Both the position numbers and the translations under genes were made by a program. From assembly GCF_028748065.1 (NCBI RefSeq), contig NZ_CP118166.1, positions 3,177,501 to 3,241,500 of the forward strand: a DNA stretch of 64,000 nt, read 5' to 3'. The DNA comes from Hyphococcus flavus (GTDB lineage Bacteria > Pseudomonadota > Alphaproteobacteria > Caulobacterales > Parvularculaceae). Shown here in pieces: positions 19,056 through 30,600 of this stretch; the stretch's first letter is position 1, and the number at the start of each line of letters is the position of its first letter. The notes below the pieces were generated by a model. That model was not told the DNA's origin and ran no database searches. It worked only from the letters and a program-made list of their open reading frames with translations.

Positions 19056-20177
19056 CTAGCGAAGAAAGTCGACGATTTCAGCCATCACCTTCAGGTGCTC
19101 ACCTGCGAAATGGCGGCACCGCTCCGGCGACCAACCCACTTCAGGCATCGGGTTCACATTTGCATCCTTGAACGGCATCTCAAGCGTCATGGAAAGACAG
19201 TCCCACGTCTCGGCCACATACGCGTTGGCGATGTCGAGATTACCCTTGCCTGGCGCCGGGACTGGATAGCCGTCCTTTGTTTGAAAATCCCTACTGATTT
19301 CCAATAGCCGGTCAGAGTACCGGTTAAAGCGCTTCTCATGCAGCGCATCCCAGGAGGGTATGCCTTTCGGCGCGTCAAGGAAATTGTTTGCGATCGCTTC
19401 ATCGCCATGAACGTCCAAAAAGAAATCGACGCCGCTGGCGCGCATCGCCTCACGCACCAGATAGACTTCAGGGCTTTCTTCCACGCTTGCATTGCGCCAT
19501 GCGCGGTTAAGATCCTTGCCGGCGGCGTTCGTACGCAAATGACCCCGTCTGGCGCCGTCCAAATTCATGCACGGAATTATATGGAGCGTTGCTTTGTCTC
19601 GCAGTGTTTGCGCATCCACATTCGCTTTATCGGTCAGGCGGTCGAGGAAACCTTCCATCCACCACGAGCCCATGGTCTCGCCCGGATGCTGGCGCGCAAT
19701 CACCCAGAGCTGGCGCTCGGCGTCACCCATTCTGAAGTAATCAATTTCCTGTCCATCAAGCGTTTGCCCGATAACCTGATGGGAAAGCTGCGGCGAGGAT
19801 TTCACCTTGTTTATGTAATCGCGGTAGCGCGACGTCTGGTAAGGGGCGAAATAGGCATAATAAACACTGTCGTGATCAGGCGTATGCTGAATGGTCAATT
19901 CACGGTCATCGAAAGAAGTATCGACGCGAAACCAGGTTTCATTGTCATATGAAGCAACAGCGCGATAGTCTTTCCACCCGCCGAGATAAGAGGCGCCATG
20001 AGCGTTTTTGAGGCGCATGGTTAAAGGCTGGCCCTTGCCGCCCTCAACGCGGAAATAGAACCATTGAAAGAAGTCCGCCTTACCGTCCGGTTTGATCTCA
20101 AGCGTTAAGTTCGTCGGGTCAGAAATGTCGAGAGGAACGATATTTCCGCTGTCGAAGTCGCTTGTGATTTTAACCAT
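19056..20177 (-). CDS. M14-family zinc carboxypeptidase, cytosolic-carboxypeptidase-like
   Basis: A 373-residue metallopeptidase with no signal peptide. Residues 1-120 form a beta-rich N-terminal domain typical of cytosolic carboxypeptidases. The M14 zinc site follows: HPGE near residue 160, LDVHGDE near 253, and the catalytic glutamate in MTLEMPFKD near 337. RRGHLRTNAAGKDLNRAW supplies the substrate-binding Asn/Arg region. It should remove C-terminal residues, as in the CCP/AGBL group, whose eukaryotic members trim polyglutamate; the bacterial substrate is unknown. AGGGAG precedes ATG 20177, and aspS ends nine bases upstream on the same strand, so it is probably cotranscribed with aspS. Confidence 0.9.
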   Translation of the reverse strand: MVKITSDFDSGNIVPLDISDPTNLTLEIKPDGKADFFQWFYFRVEGGKGQPLTMRLKNAHGASYLGGWKDYRAVASYDNETWFRVDTSFDDRELTIQHTPDHDSVYYAYFAPYQTSRYRDYINKVKSSPQLSHQVIGQTLDGQEIDYFRMGDAERQLWVIARQHPGETMGSWWMEGFLDRLTDKANVDAQTLRDKATLHIIPCMNLDGARRGHLRTNAAGKDLNRAWRNASVEESPEVYLVREAMRASGVDFFLDVHGDEAIANNFLDAPKGIPSWDALHEKRFNRYSDRLLEISRDFQTKDGYPVPAPGKGNLDIANAYVAETWDCLSMTLEMPFKDANVNPMPEVGWSPERCRHFAGEHLKVMAEIVDFLR

Positions 20178-20186
20178 CAGGGCTCC

Positions 20187-21986
20187 CTAATCTTTCTTTT
20201 CGGTGATCGGCATGACGACGCGAATATGCACGTCCTTCAATTGCTGGTCCGACGCCTCGATCGGTGCATGCAGCAACAAATCTTCCGCCTGCTGGTTCAT
20301 GGGGAACATTGTCACTTCACGGATATTCTCCTGCTCGCAGAGCAGCATGACTATTCGCTCAATACCCAGCGCACAGCCGCCGTGCGGCGGCGCGCCGTAT
20401 TTGAATGCGTTCAGCATGCCGCCGAATTTGTCCTCGACAACTTCCTTGCCGTAACCGGCGATATCGAAGGCCTTGTACATGATATCCGGACGATGATTCC
20501 GAATAGCGCCGGAACCAAGCTCATAGCCGTTACAGACAATGTCGTACTGATAGGCCTTGATCGCCAGATACTCTTCATCCGTTTTCGCCGTTTCTAAAGC
20601 CTCAAGACCGCCTTGCGGCATGGAGAAGGGGTTGTGACCAAACTCTACCTTTTTGTTCTCTTCATCCCATTCATACATAGGGAAGTCGATGATCCATGCG
20701 AGTTCGAACGCGTCCTTGTTGGTAAGTTCAAGCTCTTCACCAATGACCACCCGTGCCTTGGCGGCGACAGCGACAAAGTCCGCTGGCTTGCCGGCAAGGA
20801 AGAAAGCCGCGTCGCCCGCTTTCAGTCCGAGTTGTTCGCGCACGGCTTCGGACCGTTCAGGGCCGATATTCTTCGCCAGGGGGCCTTTGGCTTCGTTTTC
20901 ATCGAAAATCATGTAGCCCATGCCAGGCAGGCCTTCCTTCTGGGCGAAAGAATTCATGCGGTCGCAGAATGCACGAGAGCCCCCGCCCGGCGCCGGGATG
21001 GCGCGGATTTCGTTTTGCGGATCAGAATCAAGAATTTGCGCAAAGATTTTAAAACCCGAACCACGGAAATGATCGGACACGATCTGCATTTCGATGGGGC
21101 ATCTGAGGTCCGGCTTGTCGGTGCCGTACTTTAGCATCGCCTCGTCATAAGCGATTAATGGAAACGGATATTTCGTGACCGGGCGCTCGCCAGCGAATTT
21201 AGAGAAAGTCTGTTCAACGACCGGGCCCACCGCATCGAACACATCCTGCCGCTCAACAAAGCTCATCTCTAAATCGAGCTGATAGAACTCACCAGCCGAA
21301 CGGTCTGCGCGCGCATCTTCGTCACGGAAGCATGGAGCGATCTGATAGTAACGATCAAAGCCCGACACCATGATGAGCTGTTTGAAAATCTGCGGCGCCT
21401 GCGGCAGCGCGTAAAACTTGCCGGGATGCAAACGAGACGGCACGAGAAAATCGCGCGCGCCCTCCGGCGATGACGCGGTCAAAATCGGTGTTTGAAAATC
21501 AGTAAAGCCTTTATCTTCCATGCCACGGCGGATTTCACCGATCACTTTTGAACGCAGCATAATGTTCTTGTGCAGCGTCTCGCGTCGCAGATCGAGATAG
21601 CGGTGCCGCATGCGGATATCTTCCGGATAGTCCGGCTCTCCGAATACAGGTAACGGCAGGTCGTCAGCTTCCGACATGACTTCAAACGCGTCGATGCGCA
21701 CCTCGACCTCGCCAGTCGGCAAGTTTGGATTTACGACTTCATCGTCACGAGCGACCACACGGCCATCGACCTTGATAACGCTTTCCTGGCGTACCCGCTC
21801 AACGTCAGCAAAAAACGGCGCTTCTGGCTCCACAACAAGCTGCGTCAGTCCATAATGATCGCGCAGGTCTATGAAGAGCAGCCCGCCATGGTCGCGTTTT
21901 CGGTGCACCCAGCCGGACAGGCGAACATTCTCGCCAACTTCGGATTTGCGCAATTGGCCGCAGTGATGAGTGCGATAGGCGTGCAT
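20187..21986 (-). CDS. aspS: Aspartyl-tRNA synthetase
   Basis: A 599-residue class II synthetase charging tRNA-Asp. It has an N-terminal OB-fold anticodon domain ([23 protein letters not shown]), catalytic motif 2 ([13 protein letters not shown]), a bacterial-type insertion domain around residues 290-400, and motif 3 ([14 protein letters not shown]). Start ATG 21986 follows AGGGGA at good spacing and matches the family length; a GTG/ATG further upstream at 22025 would add 13 unconserved residues. Whether it is tRNA-Asp-specific or also charges tRNA-Asn cannot be decided here, as no gatCAB genes are in view. Confidence 0.97.
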   Translation of the reverse strand: MHAYRTHHCGQLRKSEVGENVRLSGWVHRKRDHGGLLFIDLRDHYGLTQLVVEPEAPFFADVERVRQESVIKVDGRVVARDDEVVNPNLPTGEVEVRIDAFEVMSEADDLPLPVFGEPDYPEDIRMRHRYLDLRRETLHKNIMLRSKVIGEIRRGMEDKGFTDFQTPILTASSPEGARDFLVPSRLHPGKFYALPQAPQIFKQLIMVSGFDRYYQIAPCFRDEDARADRSAGEFYQLDLEMSFVERQDVFDAVGPVVEQTFSKFAGERPVTKYPFPLIAYDEAMLKYGTDKPDLRCPIEMQIVSDHFRGSGFKIFAQILDSDPQNEIRAIPAPGGGSRAFCDRMNSFAQKEGLPGMGYMIFDENEAKGPLAKNIGPERSEAVREQLGLKAGDAAFFLAGKPADFVAVAAKARVVIGEELELTNKDAFELAWIIDFPMYEWDEENKKVEFGHNPFSMPQGGLEALETAKTDEEYLAIKAYQYDIVCNGYELGSGAIRNHRPDIMYKAFDIAGYGKEVVEDKFGGMLNAFKYGAPPHGGCALGIERIVMLLCEQENIREVTMFPMNQQAEDLLLHAPIEASDQQLKDVHIRVVMPITEKKD

Positions 21987-22093
21987 TGGTTTCCCCTGAA
22001 GAATTAAGTCGCGCCGGAGTGGCAACGCTGCAGTGCAAAGTCAAGGCCAGCAAAGGTTAACCGCCTTTGGGCTCTTCTGCAGCAAGCACGAGT

Positions 22094-22152
22094 GTAAAGC
22101 ACACTTTACTTTCGGAGCCGCGAGACGTGATTTTGGCAGTGTAATATTGCAC
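22094..22152. promoter_or_regulatory. Two palindromes between aspS and rnd
   Basis: GTAAAG-CACA-CTTTAC (22094-22109) and GTGTAATATTGCAC (22139-22152, one mismatch pair) lie in the divergent aspS/rnd promoter region. Either could be an operator; no known regulator consensus is matched. Confidence 0.3.
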
Positions 22153-22202
22153 CGCAGAAACAAGCTTGTTTCCAAGGCGCCGGGCCGATAGAAGCGCCGG
22201 TT

Positions 22203-23348
22203 ATGCAGGTCATCACCACAACCGAAGAACTCCATACATTTTCCGCTGCCCTCCGGGACAAGCCTTTTGTCGCTGTCGATACGGAGTTCATGCGGGAAAA
22301 AACCTACTGGCCTATTCTCTGCCTTATTCAGGCCGCCGCAGAGGGCGAGGAAGCAATCATCGACCCGTTGGCGGAAGGCATTGACCTAACGCCCTTTCTT
22401 GAAGTGCTGACCGACGACAAGGTCGTAAAAGTCTTTCACGCCGCCCGGCAGGACCTTGAAATTTTCTACAAACTCCTCGGCGAAGTGCCAGGTCCGCTGT
22501 TCGATACTCAGATTGCGGCGATGGCTTGCGGTTTCGGCGATCAGATTGGCTATGAACCGCTGATGCGCACTTTGTTGAAAGCGAAAATCGACAAGGGCTC
22601 GCGTTTTACTGACTGGTCGCGCCGGCCGCTGACAGACTCTCAGCTCGCTTATGCTTTATCTGACGTAACCCATCTGCGCGACGCATACCCGATCCTGAAA
22701 GACTCACTTGAGGGACGCCGTCGCAAGCACTGGGTCGAGGAGGAAATGCACGCGCTCAACGACGATGACTTGTATCATGTGCAGCCTGCGAAAGCATGGA
22801 AGCGACTAAAGTTACGTGGCGTTCGCCCGAAAGAAATGGGTGTTGTCGTCAAGCTTGCGGAGTGGCGTGAACATGAAGCGCAAACAAAAGACATCCCGCG
22901 CAGCCGCATCCTGAAAGATGAGTCCATATACGAACTGGCGCGACTGCAGCCAAAAGATGCAAAAAGCCTCGCGCGAGCGCGTTCAATTCCCTCAGGTTTC
23001 GAACGGTCAAAATCGGGTGCGGCGATTATTGATGTCATCGGCGCAGGAATTACGCTTCCTAAAGCGGAAACGCCGAAAATCGACAAGCCTGACCGGGAAA
23101 AAGTCTCCGCCGATGTTCTGGAACTCTTAAAAGTGCTTTTAAAACGTCAATGTGAAACCTTTCATGTGGCGCCAAAACTGATTGCAACCACGGCTGATCT
23201 TGAAGAGATCGCCCGAAGTGACGACGCTGATGTACCTGCCCTATCGGGCTGGAGGCGGGAAATTTTCGGCGATGCCGCTCTTCGGCTCAAGCGCGGTGAA
23301 ATAGCGTTAAAGCTTAAAGGCGACAGCGTGGATATTATTGATGTCTAG
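22203..23348 (+). CDS. rnd: Ribonuclease D
   Basis: A 381-residue 3'-5' exoribonuclease for tRNA and stable RNA maturation. The DEDD-type exonuclease residues are visible: FVAVDTEFMRE (Exo I, near residue 22), KVFHAARQDLEIFY (Exo II, near 80), and QLAYALSDVTHLRDAY (Exo III, near 150). A C-terminal region from about 205 (LAEWREHEAQTKDIPRSRILKD) matches an HRDC domain, and a second helical domain completes the usual length. It diverges from aspS. The ribosome-binding site before ATG 22203 is weak. Confidence 0.95.
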   Translation: MQVITTTEELHTFSAALRDKPFVAVDTEFMREKTYWPILCLIQAAAEGEEAIIDPLAEGIDLTPFLEVLTDDKVVKVFHAARQDLEIFYKLLGEVPGPLFDTQIAAMACGFGDQIGYEPLMRTLLKAKIDKGSRFTDWSRRPLTDSQLAYALSDVTHLRDAYPILKDSLEGRRRKHWVEEEMHALNDDDLYHVQPAKAWKRLKLRGVRPKEMGVVVKLAEWREHEAQTKDIPRSRILKDESIYELARLQPKDAKSLARARSIPSGFERSKSGAAIIDVIGAGITLPKAETPKIDKPDREKVSADVLELLKVLLKRQCETFHVAPKLIATTADLEEIARSDDADVPALSGWRREIFGDAALRLKRGEIALKLKGDSVDIIDV

Positions 23349-23393
23349 CCTCATGTTAGTATCTGAAATAGAACGTCAACCATATATTTCAAA

Positions 23394-24125
23394 ATGAATT
23401 CTGTTTTCAGCACACAAAGTTTTGGCGACTCTCGTTTCTTCGTTTTTTGCGATCACGCATCGAACGCCATTTCATATCATCTGAATGCGCTCGGACTGCC
23501 AGAAGATTTGTTGGATACTCATATCGCCTGGGATATTGGCGCAGGCGCACTCAGCAAGGCGCTGGCGAAAAAGCTTTCAGCCACGCAGTTTCAGTGTGAA
23601 TTTTCACGGCTGATTATAGATCCGAACCGCGCCCCGTCGGCTAGCGATATTATTCCGGCGTCAAGCGATCATATCCCTATTCCCGGAAACAGGGAGATAA
23701 CAGAAGCCTCCCGCGCTGCACGCCTGAAAGATTTTCACGAACCCTATCATGCGGCGCTTGGCGACGGCCTGGATCAAATCACCAAGCGCTGCAATACGCC
23801 GTTCGTCATCTCCGTTCACAGCTTTACAGAAAGACTGATGGGAGCAGAGGAACGGCGCCCCTGGAAAATTGGCCTCCTCTGGCGTGATGATGAAGAAAGC
23901 GCTCGCGCCATGATGCGCCAGCTCAAAGCCGACACAGGCTGGTCTATCGGGGATAATGAACCCTATGACGCGCGCGTGTTTAACTATTCCATTGATCGCC
24001 ATGTCAGCCCGCGGAATCTTCCGCACCTGACGATGGAAATCCGTCAGGATTTAATTGGCGACAGCAGGGGCGTTCAGGAAATCGCTGCAATTATTGAGCA
24101 TGCAGTGCGGACAATCACTGCATAA
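23394..24125 (+). CDS. N-formylglutamate amidohydrolase family protein
   Basis: A 243-residue cytoplasmic zinc-dependent amidohydrolase-like protein. Family landmarks are CDHASNAI near residue 20, DTHIAWDIGAGALS near 42, CEFSRLIIDPNR near 68, the VISVHSFTERL histidine near 143, and LTMEIRQDLIG near the C-terminus. Members hydrolyse N-formylglutamate at the end of histidine breakdown, but no hut genes are here, so the true substrate is uncertain. There is no clear Shine-Dalgarno sequence before ATG 23394. The gene follows rnd by 45 bases and precedes a YbdK-type ligase. Confidence 0.85.
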   Translation: MNSVFSTQSFGDSRFFVFCDHASNAISYHLNALGLPEDLLDTHIAWDIGAGALSKALAKKLSATQFQCEFSRLIIDPNRAPSASDIIPASSDHIPIPGNREITEASRAARLKDFHEPYHAALGDGLDQITKRCNTPFVISVHSFTERLMGAEERRPWKIGLLWRDDEESARAMMRQLKADTGWSIGDNEPYDARVFNYSIDRHVSPRNLPHLTMEIRQDLIGDSRGVQEIAAIIEHAVRTITA

Positions 24126-24167
24126 TCAGTATAGGATAGGCTTTCCTTTTGCTAGAGGGGACGCCGG

Positions 24168-25307
24168 ATGCTGCCAGCGCTAACACTGGGCCTGGAGGAG
24201 GAATATCTCCTCGTTGATCCTGAAACTCGCGATCTTGTTTCGGAACCTTCACCGGAATTCATGTCGGAATGCAAGGAAAGGCTGGGCGAACGCGTTACGC
24301 CCGAATTCCTGAAATGTCAGGTTGAAATCGGTACGCCGGTTTGCGCCAATATTTCCGACGCCCGCCATCACCTGAATGCCTTGCGGTCTGTCATCATCAA
24401 CACGGCCGATAAATTCGGCATGAAACTGATGGCGGCGTCTACACATCCTTTCGCACAATGGGGGCGACAAAAACATACGGAGGCGCCGCGCTATGATTTG
24501 CTCGATGCTGACTTGGGCGGCGTCATCCGGCGTATGCTGATCTGCGGCATGCATGTGCACGCCGGAATAGAAGATCAGGAAGATCGCATCGATTTAATGA
24601 ATCAGGCGCGCTACTTCCTCCCGCACTTGTTGGCGCTATCAACATCGTCCCCTTTCTGGGGCGGTCACGATATGGCCATGCGCTGTTCTCGTCTTGGCAT
24701 CTTCGACTCCATGCCGCGAACCGGCATTCCCGACCGATATGAAAGCTGGTCTGAATATGAACGAATGATCGAGCGATTAATCCATGCCGGCGTCATGGAA
24801 GATGGTTCGAAATTATGGTGGGATATGCGCCCGAGCGCACGGTTCCCAACCGTCGAAATGCGCATCACAGATGTTTGTACGCGAATGGAAGATGCGCTGT
24901 GCATCGCCGCGCTTTACCAGTCCATTTTGCGGATGCTTGCCCGCATCAAACAGCGCAATATGCGCTGGCGAATTTATCCGCGCATAATGCTCGAAGAAAA
25001 CCGATGGCGCGCGCAGCGATATGGATGCACAAAAAGCATGATTGATCTCGGGCGGGGCGAATGCGTGCCCTTTGGCTCGCTGATCGAAGAAATCATCGAA
25101 ATCGTAACAGAAGACGCCACGGCGCTCGGTTGCCTCAAAGAGGTGCAGCATGCGCGGGTCATCTTGAAAAGGGGCACAAGCGCCTGCCGTCAGATCGATA
25201 CTTATACCGAAGCGCGAAAGGACGGCGCCGACGAGCGAGAAGCGTTTGTCAAAGTCGTGGATATGCTGATCGGCGATACAGCCGCAGACTTACCCGAAAC
25301 CGCCTGA
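24168..25307 (+). CDS. ybdK: Carboxylate-amine ligase, YbdK/GCS2 family
   Basis: A 379-residue ATP-dependent ligase of the glutamate-cysteine ligase 2 family. It opens with LGLEEEYLLVDPETRDL, carrying metal and ATP ligand glutamates, and has the CGMHVHAGI histidine motif near residue 128, WWDMRPSARFPTVEMRITDVC near 225, and a C-terminal RLG-like helix region. Some homologues make gamma-glutamyl dipeptides weakly; the cellular role is not established. GAGGGG precedes ATG 24168. It is 42 bases after the N-formylglutamate amidohydrolase-like gene on the same strand, suggesting cotranscription. Confidence 0.9.
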   Translation: MLPALTLGLEEEYLLVDPETRDLVSEPSPEFMSECKERLGERVTPEFLKCQVEIGTPVCANISDARHHLNALRSVIINTADKFGMKLMAASTHPFAQWGRQKHTEAPRYDLLDADLGGVIRRMLICGMHVHAGIEDQEDRIDLMNQARYFLPHLLALSTSSPFWGGHDMAMRCSRLGIFDSMPRTGIPDRYESWSEYERMIERLIHAGVMEDGSKLWWDMRPSARFPTVEMRITDVCTRMEDALCIAALYQSILRMLARIKQRNMRWRIYPRIMLEENRWRAQRYGCTKSMIDLGRGECVPFGSLIEEIIEIVTEDATALGCLKEVQHARVILKRGTSACRQIDTYTEARKDGADEREAFVKVVDMLIGDTAADLPETA

Positions 25308-25340
25308 ATGGTGGATAAACAAATTAACGTCCCCACCCCC

Positions 25341-25369
25341 TTGCAGGGCACCGGCGTCTTCGCTATACC
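25341..25369 (+). promoter_or_regulatory. Sigma-70-type promoter for tRNA-fMet
   Basis: TTGCAG (25341-25346) and TATACC (25364-25369) are separated by exactly 17 bases and point at the tRNA gene 56 bases downstream. Confidence 0.6.
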
Positions 25370-25425
25370 CCGCCTTCCTGTTTTCGGGCGCTTCTATGCG
25401 GCCATTCATGCAGGTAGTCAGTTGG

Positions 25426-25502
<77 letters not shown>

Positions 25503-25606
25503 ATTGTAACTCACAAAATTTGTTCAAAGCCCCATACTGTTTACGTCTACCATGCGCCATTCATCGCTGCGTCTTGTTCGCCGGTTTGAGCGCTATACTT
25601 ATAAAG

Positions 25607-27580
25607 TCACGGCGCCGAAACTCGTAAGCCGCCACGGATCACCCGCCCGGAGACGGGAAGACCAAGCTGCGGTTCGATCAGCGTATCAGTGAAATTGTCA
25701 GCTCGCAGAAAGATATTGACTGCGCTATCCGCCAGGGAAAAACCATAAGAAATTTCTGCATTGAAGCTTGTTGATCGTGCGAGCGGTATAAACACATTGT
25801 TTTGATCAAGTGAGAAAGCGCGGCCGCGATATTGCGCCTCAACAGAGCCGCGCAAACCATTTGGATGAACATAACTCAACGACGCCCTCGCCAGAACTTG
25901 TGGGCGCTCGGATAAAAAGCGTTCATCGAGTGCGTCGTTTTCCGGCAGACGTCGCAGGCGCATCGCAGTCAAGTTTCCTGCTACTGAAAGCCGCTCTGTC
26001 AAAGACGCCTCGCCAAACACCTCAACCCCAAAATTACGGGATCCGCGAAGGTTGATCCGTTGACGCAGGTTCAAGTTATCGACAATGACATTGCGCTGAT
26101 CGATTGTATTCGTGCTGAGATTCGTAAAAGGCGCAACTGTGAAAGACAATCGGTCATCCGCATATCGAACTGGCGCTTCAATGAGAATAGCGCTCTCCGC
26201 CTTGAGATCCGGGTTAATTAAAAACCGGTCTATAGCCGTGCCGAATAACTCGCGCTGTGTTGGCAATCGGGTCTTGCGACCGGCGGAAAAAGCAATCGAC
26301 CAGCGATCATCCAGTTCATGTTCAATGCCGCCAATCAAATTCCAGGTTGCAAAATCACCAGCCTCAGGCCTGCCCCCGGTATCAAGCGTTTGCAAAAAAT
26401 CACCGCTTACTCCCAAGGATAACCGTGTGACGCCGCGTGAGAGTTCGTATTCTCCGCCAACGCTGACTGTTCGGCGATGAAAACGGTCAGGCGGTGGCGC
26501 CACGTCTGGCGCCACGCCGTTTGTAAACGCAACATCCGTCTGTCTATGCCGCGCGTCAACAATGGTGACGACCCCACGCAACAAATGTACGCCAGCCGTG
26601 TTTTCAGCGACGACGCGCGCGCCATACGTGCGATCTGAATCAGTCTGCAGATCGTCAATCTGTGCATACTGGCCGGAAGAATAACTTTCGATAGTTTGAT
26701 TGAATTGCTGGACCCAGACTGCATTTCGAATAGAGAGATCGTCTGTGGGACGTATGGTTGCGTTTATCACGCCAACAATGTGCCGGCTTTTCGGATAGCG
26801 CCAAAAGCGCACGCTATTATCGCCAGGGTCGAGATGACCTTCTGGCGCAATCCCATAGTCCACATCTATCGCCAGGATACTCGCAGACAAACTGTGATTC
26901 CGGCCTAGCTCGGTTTCTAAACGAGCAAATCCATTGAGCCGTGATAAATCCGTATTTGTGCGAAGCGAACTATCTGCTTGCGAAAAAGCAATATTTGCAT
27001 CTCGCGTTAATGTCGCCCCTTCTCTATGTGTGAAACCGGCTGCGGCTACTCCGCGCCATGATTCGCCTCCACCGGAGAACACCGCTCCGCCATCAAGAAA
27101 ACCGCCTTCCCCGCCCTGCACGTCAAAAGATGTGGTAGTATTCGCGGAAACCGGATTGATATCAATCACACCGCCAGACGTATTTGCCCCATAGAGTACG
27201 GATGAAACCCCTGGCGTCGTCGATATTTGCGCAGCAGCGCGAGACGGAACGAGCGCGATGTCGAGGCGGTTATCCCAAGGTATGTTTAGGGAGGCGCCGT
27301 CAAAAAATAACGCTGTCTGACGTTCCCCCGCACCGCGAAAGAACGCCAGCGTTTCACCGCGAGAGTTCGTCTGCAACGACGCTGATGGTGCGCGCGACAG
27401 AGCATCCGATAGCGATGTTGCCCGAATATCAAGGAGGTCGTCAGAATCGAGCTCGTAAACTGTCGCCGCCCGTACGCTCGTCTCGCCGCGCACGACCGAC
27501 ACAATGATCTCGTCTCTTGCCCACGCAGAACAGGAGGCCGCAACCGATGCGAATATCACAACACTGGCGATGACGCGCAT
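25607..27580 (-). CDS. TonB-dependent outer-membrane receptor
   Basis: A 657-residue receptor with a signal peptide ending about residue 22. A TonB-box-like DEIIVSVV segment follows, then a plug domain (SLSDALSRAPSASLQTN, then FFRGAGERQTALFFDGASLN, then ISTTPGVSSVLYGANTSGGVIDINP) across residues 45-145. A 22-strand-type barrel rich in aromatic strands fills the rest. Size and plug pattern are nearest BtuB/vitamin-type receptors, but the ligand cannot be told. AGGAGGG lies upstream of ATG 27580. It is 55 bases downstream of the BNR-repeat lipoprotein gene on the same strand; a joint role in surface polymer use is possible but unproven. Confidence 0.92.
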   Translation of the reverse strand: MRVIASVVIFASVAASCSAWARDEIIVSVVRGETSVRAATVYELDSDDLLDIRATSLSDALSRAPSASLQTNSRGETLAFFRGAGERQTALFFDGASLNIPWDNRLDIALVPSRAAAQISTTPGVSSVLYGANTSGGVIDINPVSANTTTSFDVQGGEGGFLDGGAVFSGGGESWRGVAAAGFTHREGATLTRDANIAFSQADSSLRTNTDLSRLNGFARLETELGRNHSLSASILAIDVDYGIAPEGHLDPGDNSVRFWRYPKSRHIVGVINATIRPTDDLSIRNAVWVQQFNQTIESYSSGQYAQIDDLQTDSDRTYGARVVAENTAGVHLLRGVVTIVDARHRQTDVAFTNGVAPDVAPPPDRFHRRTVSVGGEYELSRGVTRLSLGVSGDFLQTLDTGGRPEAGDFATWNLIGGIEHELDDRWSIAFSAGRKTRLPTQRELFGTAIDRFLINPDLKAESAILIEAPVRYADDRLSFTVAPFTNLSTNTIDQRNVIVDNLNLRQRINLRGSRNFGVEVFGEASLTERLSVAGNLTAMRLRRLPENDALDERFLSERPQVLARASLSYVHPNGLRGSVEAQYRGRAFSLDQNNVFIPLARSTSFNAEISYGFSLADSAVNIFLRADNFTDTLIEPQLGLPVSGRVIRGGLRVSAP

Positions 27581-27635
27581 CGGCGTGACGCCCTCCTTTA
27601 CGCAACTACACTCTCGTACGTTGGCCCGAGCTTAT

Positions 27636-30600
27636 TTACGGAGTCGGCACGAGTCCTCCTGGGGTCCACGGCGCGCCGGCTTCGATCAACGCATTTTCAA
27701 AAGCAGGCATGTCTGTTTGTTTGAGCGTGTTGATCCGATCACGGATCGCAGCAAAGTCCTGCTCGACAATGTCAATTTGGGAAAGATGCGTATTTGTAGG
27801 CCCATAAGTTGACAGGCCCGTACCTACTAACACCTTGCCGAGACGGCTCTGCACGCTAGGAGGCGTATCCTGCCCAACCTCGTTCATGGATTGATTGCCG
27901 CCGAGCGCCGCTTCAAGTTCATAAATTTCGCGGCGAAGCTCGCGCCATTGCGCATCGAGAGCAGCAGGCGCCGTCCTTGATCGTGCAAGCGCCGTTTTCA
28001 GATGTCCCATCTTGGTATTGAGCTCGCCAACACTCGAGCTGGCTGCACTTACAGCGCGCTGCAATCGTGAAAGCCGCTCCCAGAACGCAACTGTTTCGGC
28101 CGGCTCCATGCCTGGAAGCGCACCATTTCGCAGACGTTCTACGGTAAACGGTTTCGCTGCAACGAGCTCAGTCGTTTCCCCGCGCACCCGCTTTGAGAGT
28201 GACACGGTGTATTGCCCGGGCGCTGCAAGATATCCTGTCGGCGGATCTTCGGGATCTTCCTGGCCTGTAACCGCAGTCATCGCCGGGTACCGAAGGTCCC
28301 AAGCAACACGATGAATACCCTTCTTCGCGGGGCCGTTGATACGGCGGACGATGTTGCCGTCGGCGTCACGCACTGTCAGCCAGATCTGCGGCTCGATTTC
28401 CCGGCGTTCTTCTTCCACCGCATCGTAGCCAGTAAAGGGCGTATCTTCCCAAGCGTCGAGTTTTTCTTTTTCTGCTTCCTGCCTGGTTTCAGCCAAGGAC
28501 TTTAGGTCTTCTTTCAGATAGTAAGTAAAGACCGCACCGAAAGGCGGGTTGGGCGCGCGGTAATAACTGTGGCCTTGCGTGCCGCCTTCAGAAAACGCCA
28601 GCGGATTTTGTTCCATGTACCACCAGGCGCGGCGACCCGGGAACAGCAAAGCATCTTCTTCAAGTGCTTCTTCAGTAATTTCCCGTAAAGGCGAATAGTC
28701 GTCGAGGATGAAGAACCCTCGTCCGAATGATGCGGCGACAACATCGTCTTCACGCCGTTGTATCGTAACGTCACGATAAGCAATGGTCGGCGCTCCGCCC
28801 TGAAGTTCGACCCATCTCGACCCGCCATCAACTGTAAAGAACAGGCCGAATTCCGTTGCCGCAAACATAAGATTTGCGTTTTCATCATCTTGTACGACTC
28901 GCCACACGAGATGACGTTCAGGCAAGTCGCCGGAAATCGATTGCCACGTCTGTCCTCGATTGGTGCTCTTATATAAATACGGTTTGAAGTCACCGTACTT
29001 GTGATTGTCGAGAGCGACGTAGACCGTATTGGCATCGAAGAGGTCCGCGCGAATATCGTTTACAAAAGCGCGCTCCGGCACGCCGGGCAGACGCGAGACG
29101 TTAATACGCGTCCAGGTTTCGCCGCCATCAGCCGTCGACTGGATCACGCCGTCATCTGTACCGACATATAGTATATTTTCATCGATCGGCGATTCCGCGA
29201 TCGAGGTGATCGTGTTGTACTGAGACATGGCTGCTAGGTCCCAGCCGGCGTCCCAAGACCACTGACGGCCCATCAGCGGAAGCAGCATGCGATCTTCGTC
29301 ACGTGTCAGGTCGCCTGACAGGGCGCGCCATTGATCACCACGATTATCCGAACGCCATAAGCGTTGCGACGCGAAATAAATGCGCTGCGGATTATGTGAA
29401 CTGACAAGGATTGGCGCATCCCAGTTAAACCGTTCCGCAGGATCACCAGGACTTGGTTGCGGCTGAACATGTACAATTTCACCCGTGGTGCGATCGACAC
29501 GGACGAGATTTCCTTCCTGCCATTCAGCATACATGATGTCTGGGTTGCCGGGTTCCGTCGCCGATTGGTGTCCATCGGCAAACAGCGTTACGAACCAGTC
29601 GGAATTACGGATGCCGTGCTGGTTATCCGTACGCGACGGACCGCCCTGACTGTTATTATCCTGCGTGCCGCCATATACGAGATAGAACGGCTCTGTATCG
29701 TCAACGGCAACCTTGTAAAACTGCGTAACTGGCAGATTGTCGATGTAACGCCATGACTTTTCGTCATCATGACTTTCATACAAACCGCCGTCGGAACCAA
29801 CGATTATGTAGTCAGGATTTGTCGGGTGAAATGCGATCGCATGATCATCGACGTGCTTGTATTCATTGTTGATGTTACGCCAGGTCTTGCCGCCGTCATG
29901 AGAAACCTGCGTCGTATTACTGACGAGATAGATACGGTCAAAGTGGTGGGGGTGCGCAAACAACTCCTGATAATAGTGTGGCCCCGTGCCGCCGCCTGTC
30001 TTGTCGCCGACTTTTTCCCATGATGCGCCGCGGTTGGCAGATCGCCATACCCCGCCCGTGCGCCGGTCCAGTTCTATCGCTGCATAGACAACATCAGGTT
30101 GCTGAGGCGAGATCGCCAGGCCGATTTTGCCCATGCTGCCGTCCGGCAACCCACTGGTGAGTTCCTCCCAGGTTTCGCCGCCGTCTTCAGAAACGTGAAT
30201 GCCTGTCTCTGGTCCGCCACCCATATAAGCCGCCACCGTGCGATGGTGCTGCCAGGTTGCTGCATAGAGACGGTCAGGGTCTCTCGGATCAATGATGACA
30301 TCGGTGACGCCTGTCCATTCACCAGCAGACAGGACATTATTCCAGGTGATGCCGCCATCGCTCGTCTTAAAAAGACCGCGCTCGCCGCCGCTCGACCAAA
30401 GCGGCCCCTGAACCGCAACCCAAACGGTGTTCGGATCATCAGGGTGCACAATAATCGTAGAAATGTGCTCGGACTCTTTCAGGCCCATATGCTGCCAGCT
30501 CTCGCCGCCATCCCTGGATCGATAAAGCCCGTCACCATATCCCACGTGACGGCCGCCCACATTTTCGCCAGTACCAACCCAGATTGTGTTTTCATTCGAG

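Noticed and set aside
23360-23393. Leaderless promoter for the N-formylglutamate amidohydrolase-like gene
   Set aside because: A TATATT sits 6 bases before the ATG, but no acceptable -35 element is present at the right distance.
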